Assembly: GCA_964406095.1 (NCBI GenBank)
Contig: CAYOQJ010000097.1
Span: forward strand, 1 to 60,155
Length of the DNA: 60,155 bases
Direction: 5' to 3'
Origin: M55B167 sp964406095
Lineage (GTDB): Bacteria > Verrucomicrobiota > Kiritimatiellia > RFP12 > UBA1067
The notes beneath the pieces are model-generated. The model saw nothing but the letters and a program-made list of their open reading frames with translations, did no database searches and was not told where the DNA came from. The translations under genes were made by a program, and so were the position numbers. Positions 52,739-60,155 of the stretch are shown piece after piece; the first letter of the stretch is position 1, and each line of letters starts with the position of its first letter.

Positions 52739-54706
52739 TTAAAGCATTTGTTTAAGCTCTTTGATTTCATCACGCAAAACTGCGGCGCGCTCGAATTCAA
52801 GAGCATCGGCGGCAGCGATCATCTCACGCTCCAGCTGATTGACAGCTTCATGTATGTCGTAGTGTTCATCGGTTGTCGCGACAATCGACCTTTCAATGCG
52901 CTTGCCTTCGCGATAAACAGCCATTGTTTCATTGATCTCGCGAATCACACTGCGTGGTGTAATGCCGTATGCGGCATTATATTGTTTCTGACGCGTTCTG
53001 CGGTCGGAGGTGATATCGATCATTTCGCGCATGGCGACGGTGATCCTGTCGGCATAGAGCACAACCCGACCTTTCACGTGCCGGGCGGCCCGTCCGGCGG
53101 TCTGCATCAGAGCTGTGGCCGACCGCAGAAAACCCTCTTTGTCGGCATCCAGCACCGCCACCAGTGAAACTTCCGGCAAATCGAGTCCTTCACGCAACAG
53201 ATTTATGCCAATCAGACAGTCAAATTCACCAGCGCGCAGCCGTCCCAGAATCTCAACCCGCTCGATTGCGTCGATATCGCTATGCAGATACTCCACTCGC
53301 ACGCCGGTTTCCCGCAGATAGGAAGTCAGATCTTCCGAACTGCGCTTGGTGAGGGTGGTAACCAAAACCCGACCCCCCGTTTCCACTGTGCGTTGAATCT
53401 GTTCCATCAGATCATCAACCTGATTCTTCAGCGGACGCACTTCAACAGGCGGGTCAAGCAAGCCGGTAGGCCTGATGATCTGTTGAGCGAGGAGATCGCT
53501 CGTTTCGCGCTCATAAAAAGCCGGTGTGGCGGAGGCAAATATGATTGCGCTGGTTTTACACATAAACTCTTCAAAATTAAGCGGACGGTTGTCCCGTGCC
53601 GATGGTAGCCGGAAGCCATGCTCGATCAGAGTGTTTTTGCGGGCCCGATCGCCGTTGTACATGGCGCGTAACTGCGGCAGTGTTACATGAGATTCATCGA
53701 TGATTGTCAGGAATTCACCGTCGAAGTAATCAAGCAGGCAGGCTGGAGTCTCATCGGGTCGGCGGCGCGCCAGATGACGTGAGTAGTTTTCTATTCCGCT
53801 ACAGTAATTCAGTTCTCTGAGCATCTCCATGTCGAATTCGGTGCGTTGTTTGATTCTTTGTGCTTCGATCAGTTTGCCGTGCTTTTCAAACCACGCAACA
53901 CGTTCGTCAAGTTCGGCATAAATATCATCGAGTGCCGCCACCACCTTTTCCTGCGGCATAACGAAATGTTTGGCTGGCGAAATGATCGCCCGCAGCAGCG
54001 GTGCTCCCGTTTTACCGCTTACCGGTTCAAAGCGGCGGATATCTTCGATTTGATCACCGAAAAACGATATGCGATAGCCGATCTTCTCGTAGGAAGGAAA
54101 AATATCAACGGTGTCGCCTCGCACGCGAAATGTTCCGGGTGAAGATTCATAATCGTTACGGGTGTATTGAATATCGACCAGTTTTGTCAAAACGGCATCA
54201 CGTTCCAATTCTGTACCCGCACGCAGATCGACCAGCATCTCACGGTAATCTTCCGGGCAACCCAGTCCATAGATACAAGAGACTGAAGCGACTATAATCA
54301 CATCGCCACGTCCCAACAGTGAATTAGTGGCGGATAATCGATAGCGCTCAATCTCTTCGTTGATGGAGGCATCTTTTTCAATGTAGGTGTCGGTTTGGGG
54401 AATATAAGCCTCAGGCTGATAATAGTCGTAGTAGCTGATGAAGTATTCGACCGCGTTATTGGGGAAAAAACCTTTCAATTCAGCAAAGAGCTGTGCTGCC
54501 AGCGTTTTATTATGTGAAAGCACAAGAGTGGGTTTACCCCACTGAGCGATGATGTTGGCCATTGTGAAGGTTTTACCTGAACCGGTCACACCTTCCAACA
54601 CCAGTTTTTCCAGGCCGTCACGCAATCCGGCGACGATCTTTTCGATCGCTGCCGGCTGATCACCAGTCGGTTTAAAACGGGATTTTATCTGAAACCCGGT
54701 GTTCAT
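52739..54706 (-). CDS. uvrB: UvrABC excinuclease subunit B
   Basis: A 655-residue DNA-repair helicase-like protein that verifies lesions in nucleotide excision repair. It has Walker A GVTGSGKTFT (39-48), the beta-hairpin region YYDYYQPEAYIPQTDTYIEKD, DESHVTLPQ, later helicase motifs (QTAGRAARHVKGRV), and the C-terminal UVR domain LEREMIAAADALEFERAAVLRDEI that contacts UvrC. Length is standard. The 252-base gap after the gene on the left shows no other gene. Confidence 0.97.
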   Translation of the reverse strand: MNTGFQIKSRFKPTGDQPAAIEKIVAGLRDGLEKLVLEGVTGSGKTFTMANIIAQWGKPTLVLSHNKTLAAQLFAELKGFFPNNAVEYFISYYDYYQPEAYIPQTDTYIEKDASINEEIERYRLSATNSLLGRGDVIIVASVSCIYGLGCPEDYREMLVDLRAGTELERDAVLTKLVDIQYTRNDYESSPGTFRVRGDTVDIFPSYEKIGYRISFFGDQIEDIRRFEPVSGKTGAPLLRAIISPAKHFVMPQEKVVAALDDIYAELDERVAWFEKHGKLIEAQRIKQRTEFDMEMLRELNYCSGIENYSRHLARRRPDETPACLLDYFDGEFLTIIDESHVTLPQLRAMYNGDRARKNTLIEHGFRLPSARDNRPLNFEEFMCKTSAIIFASATPAFYERETSDLLAQQIIRPTGLLDPPVEVRPLKNQVDDLMEQIQRTVETGGRVLVTTLTKRSSEDLTSYLRETGVRVEYLHSDIDAIERVEILGRLRAGEFDCLIGINLLREGLDLPEVSLVAVLDADKEGFLRSATALMQTAGRAARHVKGRVVLYADRITVAMREMIDITSDRRTRQKQYNAAYGITPRSVIREINETMAVYREGKRIERSIVATTDEHYDIHEAVNQLEREMIAAADALEFERAAVLRDEIKELKQML

Positions 54707-54744
54707 TCTGAATGCGAATCCTTAAGCACACAGGCGCGAAAAGC

Positions 54745-57700
54745 TCAGATCGGAGTTTTGAAAACATAGTCACCCGACCCAACTGCAAAAGCCGCGCGCG
54801 CACGGTCTGATTGCACCTCCGGCACACTGCTTTCAATGCCATCTGTTCCCGGTGTCACCGGAAGATAGATGGTTGCGGTTGTATTGACCGGGATGGAGAC
54901 TTTCAGCGTGAATTCACCATCTTCAATCTTCCATTCGGATGCTATAACTCCGTAGGGTGAATCATGATGCGCCCGAACGTGGGTTAAATCCTCCACCGGT
55001 TCAGGAGCAATGATAAACTCTTTGAAAGCAATCTTCGTGGAGTCAATCCTGCTGGCTACAGCGCTGACATCATCACTCAAGCGGATGCCGCCCAGATATT
55101 GATACAGCCAAGCGGAAAAGTCTCCGAACATAATATGGTTGCGTGATTGCCCCTTCTCCCAGTCCTCCCAGAGGGTGGTGGCGTTTTCCTCGGTTATCCA
55201 TCTGCCGAAGGAGGGCATATTGGTGCTGCAAAGCATCCGGTAAGCAATATCCGAGCGCCCGGCATCACTCAGCGAACGGAATATATACTTCGAGCCAAGA
55301 ATGCCAAAATCCATTACACACTTGTCGCGTTCCTCCACCAATTTGATCAGAGCGCGACGCGTTGGATCGATCATATCATCCGCCGCGATACCCTGGTGCA
55401 GTGCGCAGGAGAGAGCGGTTTGAGTTCCGATCGAGTAGATACCGTCGCCTTTGTAGTGCCTGGCATTGAATGCCCGTTTAATACGTTCCGCCAGATTTGC
55501 GTAGTTACGCGCGTCGTTCTCTTTGCCGAGCAACTTTGCGCTACGCGATACAATAAGTGCATCCATATAAAAATAAGCGGATGAGGTAATCTCAGCGGGC
55601 ACTTTTGACTTTGCCGGCACCCAGTCACCGAGTCCGTGAGTCACCAGATGTCCGCTGGATTTCGAGGTCATATAATCGACATATTTACGCATGCTGTCGT
55701 AGGCGTGCTCAAGTATGGAAAGATCACCTTTGTAAATATACAACGCCCAGGGTATTGTAAGCAACGCGCTGTCCCAGGCAGGGCCGTTACCCCATTTATA
55801 TCCCCACCCGCTGGTAGGAATAATCGCGGCGAAGTTTCCATCCGGACGCTGTTCGTCCATGATATCCTGAATCCATTTTTCGTATGCCGCGGTGTTATCG
55901 AAGTTATACATACCCATCTCAGCTGCCAGCGAGGCATCACCGGTCCATCCATTCTTTTCACGATGTGGACAATCTGTCGGATAGCCATTGGAGAAATTGC
56001 CTATATAGGCCCATACAGCGGCACGCTGCAGTTTATTCAGCAGCTCATTTGAGCAGTGAAAGCTGCCGCACTGTTTGAAGTCAGTTTGAACAACTGAAGC
56101 CGCAATGTTATCCGTGTCGGGTCGCTTGCTGAGTCCCTCGATCTCTACATACTGAAAGCCGTAATAGACGAAATGAGGATATTCGACCCAACCATCCCGA
56201 CCGTCGCAGATAATGTGATCCTTCTGAAAATAACCATCTTTAACCAGGGCGGTTGAAGCCGGATAACGGAAGTGTGCGCTGATACTCTTGTTATTCAGAG
56301 TACCGTCCTCATTGATGCGTTCACCGTAAAGCAGAGTTATAACATCACCCTCTGATTGTCCTTCAACTTTGATATCAACCCAGCCGGCCATATTCTGACC
56401 GAAATCAACCAGCCAACGTTTGTCATCCAGTTTTCTGACACTTGCCGGTTTAAAGCGTTGTGAAACCACGGTTGGTGGCAACATGGATGCCGAGAGTCGG
56501 CCTTCGGGTGCGTTGACAACCTCGGCCATCACAACCTGCCGGGTTAAATCAGGAGCATCAGGATGGTTTTTACCAACCACCACGCCTTCACGAATACAAT
56601 CGTAGCCGAGCGGCGTATTGATCTGACGCCAAGTTGAATCGGAACAGACACGCTGAGTTGTTCCATCTGCGTAGTGAATTTCAAGTTGCGCGATCATACG
56701 CGGGAAATCACGCCAGGGAGCGTTGTCAAAATTCCAAACCGAAACCGAGCGCAGATCGTACCAGCCGTGACCCAGCGTCACTGCAATGTCGTTCAGCCCC
56801 GTGCGTAGAGAATCTGAGATATCATAACTGGAGTAAAGAACTCGCCGATCATACCTGGTGGGGTTGGGATCCAGCACCTTGCATCCGATTTTTTCACCGT
56901 TGAGTGAGGCTTCGTAAAAACCCAATCCGCTAATGTGCAGCACCGCCCGTTCAAAGGGTTTATCGACAACCGCAAAGCTCTTCTCGAAAGCCGGGGTTGT
57001 ATTTTCAAAACGGCGTTCTATTTTGCCCCACGGTGCGCAATCAGCCTCGCCGGCAATCTTTACTGTTGCGTATTCGGCTCTTGCGGCGGTCTCAGGTTTA
57101 AACCAATCTTTGCCTCTGTTTCTGGCAGCCCTCCATGTACTATCGCTGCGCAGCAGAACATAACGTTCATCTCTGATAACCATCAACATCCCGGTGGGAC
57201 CGCGTTTCTTGTTCTCCACCCGTACCGCGATGGTGTTTTTTCCCGGTTTCAAATAACGTCCGACAGCGATGAAACGCATCCATTTCCAGTCATTAAGGTG
57301 GCCCCAACATTTTGCAGCCAGTTCACCGTTAATGTATACCTCATAGGTGTCATCGGCGGTCAATGCCATGATAATATTACGTGTGCTGACATCATTAGGG
57401 GCCTTAAAGGAGGCGTAGTAGAAAGTGTTACCTGCGGCACAATCTTCTAATGTCTGGTCGAAACCGTGCCAAATCCAGCGGGCTCCCTTCAGATCATAAT
57501 CGGGACGTGTGATTTTGTTTGGTCCGATCCACTGTGCACGCCATTCATGCGGTTGCATGATACCGGTCACCCAGCAAACGGGCTCACTCCAATCAGTCGG
57601 TTCAGCCTGAGCGGAACTCCACACCCGCACCTTCCAGTAATAACGTTGCGAACTGCGTAATTCCTCGCCGTCATAGCGAATATTGAATTGCGCTTCCGAA

Positions 57701-57981
57701 ACCACGCGTCCGCTGTTCCATATTGTTCCGATTTCGAGTTTTTCGAGAGAATCGGCCACCTTTATCTGATATGAATGCTGTTTAAGATTAAAACGTCCCC
57801 GGCCGGCCACCAGCTTCCAGCTCAGACGCGGCTTCTGCACATCAATGCCAACCGGCGAAGCCATATTTTCAACCCTCAGGGCAACGGGCGCCTTAAGGTC
57901 GGTGCCTTTCCGGATATTCAGCAGGGAACAGCCGCACAAAAATGCGGTCACTAATACAAGAAACGACATAACCCAACGCAT
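54745..57981 (-). CDS. Large alpha-L-rhamnosidase, GH78, predicted lipoprotein
   Basis: A 1078-residue enzyme with a lipoprotein signal (lipobox LCGC, Cys18), so probably anchored at the cell surface or in the periplasm. The N-terminal domains contain Bac_rhamnosid motifs (PRLSWKLVAGRG, YQIKVADS, WNSGRV, YYWKVRVWSS), an inserted CBM-like domain (about 150-300), and a beta domain with GHGWYDLRS. The (alpha/alpha)6 catalytic domain has DCPHREKNGWTGDA near 670-690, bearing candidate catalytic acids. GGAGGT precedes the ATG. It is the second GH78 in the window, but differs in length and anchoring from the first. Confidence 0.95.
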   Translation of the reverse strand: MRWVMSFLVLVTAFLCGCSLLNIRKGTDLKAPVALRVENMASPVGIDVQKPRLSWKLVAGRGRFNLKQHSYQIKVADSLEKLEIGTIWNSGRVVSEAQFNIRYDGEELRSSQRYYWKVRVWSSAQAEPTDWSEPVCWVTGIMQPHEWRAQWIGPNKITRPDYDLKGARWIWHGFDQTLEDCAAGNTFYYASFKAPNDVSTRNIIMALTADDTYEVYINGELAAKCWGHLNDWKWMRFIAVGRYLKPGKNTIAVRVENKKRGPTGMLMVIRDERYVLLRSDSTWRAARNRGKDWFKPETAARAEYATVKIAGEADCAPWGKIERRFENTTPAFEKSFAVVDKPFERAVLHISGLGFYEASLNGEKIGCKVLDPNPTRYDRRVLYSSYDISDSLRTGLNDIAVTLGHGWYDLRSVSVWNFDNAPWRDFPRMIAQLEIHYADGTTQRVCSDSTWRQINTPLGYDCIREGVVVGKNHPDAPDLTRQVVMAEVVNAPEGRLSASMLPPTVVSQRFKPASVRKLDDKRWLVDFGQNMAGWVDIKVEGQSEGDVITLLYGERINEDGTLNNKSISAHFRYPASTALVKDGYFQKDHIICDGRDGWVEYPHFVYYGFQYVEIEGLSKRPDTDNIAASVVQTDFKQCGSFHCSNELLNKLQRAAVWAYIGNFSNGYPTDCPHREKNGWTGDASLAAEMGMYNFDNTAAYEKWIQDIMDEQRPDGNFAAIIPTSGWGYKWGNGPAWDSALLTIPWALYIYKGDLSILEHAYDSMRKYVDYMTSKSSGHLVTHGLGDWVPAKSKVPAEITSSAYFYMDALIVSRSAKLLGKENDARNYANLAERIKRAFNARHYKGDGIYSIGTQTALSCALHQGIAADDMIDPTRRALIKLVEERDKCVMDFGILGSKYIFRSLSDAGRSDIAYRMLCSTNMPSFGRWITEENATTLWEDWEKGQSRNHIMFGDFSAWLYQYLGGIRLSDDVSAVASRIDSTKIAFKEFIIAPEPVEDLTHVRAHHDSPYGVIASEWKIEDGEFTLKVSIPVNTTATIYLPVTPGTDGIESSVPEVQSDRARAAFAVGSGDYVFKTPI

Positions 57982-58082
57982 GCAGTACCTCCATTTAAAT
58001 TAAAAAAGTAACACAAGCATACAATTACAACGGTTTTTTTGACAGAGAAAAATTTAGAGTGGACCACTCGCCTGACAATTTT

Positions 58083-59966
58083 TCAAGGCAGTTCGGATTC
58101 ATCCGCACCGTAATTCCACATTCCCTTTTCCGGGTCAATGGCGCCGATATATTTTATCGTCTGTCCACGCACGGGTATGCCGCCGGTTTTCAAGTTGTCC
58201 GTTACAGGGGTGAAATCCATTTTTGCGGGATTTTTCACAGCTGAATCAGGCTGGTGCTGCAGATTATTTTTCCAGTTATATTGTTTGGCACGCAGATTAA
58301 AGTCTAATTCTGTTTTTGGCAGCGAAAGATTATTGATCAGCATTACTTCCGCATCAGTTTGGGCCTTTTTGCCTCTGGACCAACACCCGAAACCAAGCTC
58401 ATCACAGTTATAAAAGGTGTTGTTATGATATAGTATATCTTTGCCAGCTTTGGGACCATCCTGTGTATCGTTATAACGAATAGCTTCATTGGCATCAACG
58501 GCGATATTATTATGAATGTGATATCCGGAAGATGAGTTATCCACATAGTAGCCAACGGTTGTATTTGTCCACTCACCTTTAAGCGGACCGCGTGAACCTT
58601 TGCCAACGTTGTATCGCCAGACAGAATTGGCTTTGGGATTATCCCCGGCCTGATGATTCACATAAAAAAAACCCTGGTCCACAATCATCCGGCAGACATT
58701 TTCAAGATAGTTATATTCCCAGATATTGTTTTTAGCATATTGCTCTATCCAGCCAGCGTTGCCGCCCTCGATTCCAGCGCCTCCCAGATTCCTCAGCGTA
58801 CAGTGCCTAACAATGTTGCTATCGCCCCACGAAAAAATTCCGGCGCAGCGTTTGGCAATCCAGTTCATATCCTCAACGACACAATTCTCAATCCGGGCAT
58901 TGCTGCCACGAACCGTAATTCCGCACCACCAGCTTTTAGAGAAACGACAGTTTTCCGCAGTAAAATGATCTCCTGTCACATAAACACCAGCTGTGCCGTT
59001 TTCATGATCTCCCCAGCCGCTGACCAGACTCTGACCGCGTTTATTCTGCGGATTATCGTTAGCGTTGTGCTGAAATGGAGAGATATATTCAAAGGCACAT
59101 TTTCGTAAATTGACATGATCTCCACTGATGTGTGACGTTGCGGCTTTGAAACAGATGTTTTCAAGATGTACATTGTTTCCACTGACAAGCGCTCCATACA
59201 GGCGGGTACGGAATTCATAACTGTTGTCTGAGCCATCAGTTGGAACGATATACAGCTGCCTGCCATCCGAATACCATTCCCCGGGAGTATCGAGAACGGC
59301 TTTGGCTCCGATGATGTAACCGAGTCCTTTACCAAGTCCGAATTGTCCCAGAAAACCGGATGAGGCGTTGTCCGCGTCAACGCAGATATATCCGTCATCA
59401 GTAACATTGGTGATAGGCAAGGTTATTGAGTACCAACTGGAAAGTTTACCGTGCTGAGCCCTGACACTGCCGTGCATGCCCACATAATAGCCATCAGAGA
59501 GTTTGCCGCGGGTATGCTGCAGTGCCGGAACATTGATACTACCCTGTGAACCGATAAAACTCTCAGTCCAATCTTCATTAGAGGTCATAGGAGCAGTTTT
59601 ATCCGGAAAGCGCGCCGGCATAAGATATCGCCCGCCGCAAAACAGGTCGTAAACGGGTGAATCCGTGACCCCCTTGAGTGCCAACACGCCGTTGACTTCA
59701 CAAGGCTTCAATCCGGTCATGATATCACATCCACTTATGATCACGTGACCTTCACCTACTAACTTGATATTGTTGTTTTTAATCTCGATTGACTCTCGAT
59801 AAATTCCCTCACTCACCATACATAGATCACCATCACGCATGCGTTCCAACGCCGATGATATCGTCTTGTACGGTTTGTCCGAACCAACTTCAAAACGTTC
59901 AGCTTTCAGATTTGAAACTGTTGTAAAGAACAGAGTGCCACTCAGTGCGACAAAAAAATTTTTCAT
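58083..59966 (-). CDS. Secreted right-handed beta-helix protein
   Basis: A 627-residue exported protein with signal peptide MKNFFVALSGTLFFTTVSNLKA. It begins GSDKPYKTISSALERMRDGDLCMVSEGIY, the usual opening of parallel beta-helix proteins that include polysaccharide lyases and glycosidases. PbH1-type rungs follow (DHVNLRKCAFEYI, DHFTAENCRFSKS, SNARIENCVVEDM, SNIVRHCTLRNLGGAGIEGG). Catalytic residues cannot be assigned. The ATG at 59966 fits the signal peptide, yet an in-frame ATG at 60074 has a better ribosome site (GGAG, 7 bases) and would add 36 residues. It may be a lyase or hydrolase acting with the GH78 upstream of it in gene order. Confidence 0.75.
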   Translation of the reverse strand: MKNFFVALSGTLFFTTVSNLKAERFEVGSDKPYKTISSALERMRDGDLCMVSEGIYRESIEIKNNNIKLVGEGHVIISGCDIMTGLKPCEVNGVLALKGVTDSPVYDLFCGGRYLMPARFPDKTAPMTSNEDWTESFIGSQGSINVPALQHTRGKLSDGYYVGMHGSVRAQHGKLSSWYSITLPITNVTDDGYICVDADNASSGFLGQFGLGKGLGYIIGAKAVLDTPGEWYSDGRQLYIVPTDGSDNSYEFRTRLYGALVSGNNVHLENICFKAATSHISGDHVNLRKCAFEYISPFQHNANDNPQNKRGQSLVSGWGDHENGTAGVYVTGDHFTAENCRFSKSWWCGITVRGSNARIENCVVEDMNWIAKRCAGIFSWGDSNIVRHCTLRNLGGAGIEGGNAGWIEQYAKNNIWEYNYLENVCRMIVDQGFFYVNHQAGDNPKANSVWRYNVGKGSRGPLKGEWTNTTVGYYVDNSSSGYHIHNNIAVDANEAIRYNDTQDGPKAGKDILYHNNTFYNCDELGFGCWSRGKKAQTDAEVMLINNLSLPKTELDFNLRAKQYNWKNNLQHQPDSAVKNPAKMDFTPVTDNLKTGGIPVRGQTIKYIGAIDPEKGMWNYGADESELP

Positions 59967-60155
59967 TAACTCGGTTGTTTTAATTTTCACCCTCCCCGCA
60001 TAATAGGTGCTTACGGTGGAATTTAAGTATATTCCAACATCCCTATGGGATGCTAGTGCTTTCAAACATTTCATTAATCATCTCCGTTTATAAACTTATT
60101 TATCAGCCAGGCTGACAATTGATTTCAAGACGCGACCATTTTATCGCTCCGGCAA

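Overview
The window looks like part of the chromosome of an anaerobic, polysaccharide-degrading bacterium of the PVC group (Kiritimatiellota/Lentisphaerota/Verrucomicrobiota-like). This is inferred from several things: formylglycine-type sulfatases with an oxygen-sensitive radical-SAM sulfatase maturase, an NAD-linked [FeFe] hydrogenase, several secreted glycoside hydrolases, a SecA with the long insertion common in Chlamydiae/Bacteroidota-type SecAs, and secreted proteins with the 'GDGIPNLLKYA' C-terminal module common in PVC exoproteins. No rRNA, tRNA, CRISPR array, transposase or integrase was recognised.

Layout. 0.1-1.1 kb (-): zinc-ribbon membrane protein and an acyl carrier protein, closed by a strong bidirectional terminator. 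1.3-3.8 kb (+): DUF493 protein, orphan sugar-type ABC ATPase, nadD, rsfS. 3.8-4.8 kb (-): ECF sigma factor and membrane anti-sigma-like protein. 5.0-6.1 kb (-): sulfatase maturase. 6.2-14.5 kb (-): a long housekeeping run, comF - histidine kinase - ispF - cysS - tmk - holB - ricT - aroQ - PfkB kinase. 14.6-20.8 kb (-): GH39-like hydrolase with a DUF3795 partner, a sulfamidase-like sulfatase and a PPC/Ig-repeat exoprotein. 21.1-25.8 kb (-): DUF3999-like protein, secA, DUF2752 protein. 25.8-28.7 kb (-): GH78 rhamnosidase, preceded by a membrane-anchored protein with a Hedgehog-type zinc domain.

28.9-46.2 kb is a visibly more GC-rich accessory island, mostly on the + strand. Most of it lies between two 205-bp direct repeats (about 98% identical, exactly 15,731 bp apart). 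It holds a nucleotidyltransferase toxin-like pair, a broken PD-(D/E)XK gene, a secreted repeat protein, a GPH sugar symporter, a GH116 hydrolase, a UroD-like protein, a 1516-residue protein joining LamG-like, cellulase-Ig, GH9-like and sulfatase domains, a periplasmic-binding/AraC regulator, a second sulfatase, and an AraC-family remnant that takes its start codon from the right-hand repeat. It reads as a self-contained locus for a sulfated polysaccharide: binding, desulfation and cleavage outside the cytoplasm, symport of released sugar, and a sugar-sensing regulator.

46.4-51.9 kb (-) encodes a HydABC-type hydrogenase in which the NuoF-like subunit is fused to a GltD/NfnB-like FAD protein, so sugar-derived NAD(P)H could be reoxidised as H2. 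52.0-60.1 kb (-): CBS protein, uvrB, a large GH78 lipoprotein and a beta-helix exoprotein. The single maturase at 5 kb probably activates all three sulfatases (17, 38 and 44 kb). The most novel-looking items are the GH9-like/sulfatase fusion, the Hedgehog-like protein, and the repeat-bounded island.
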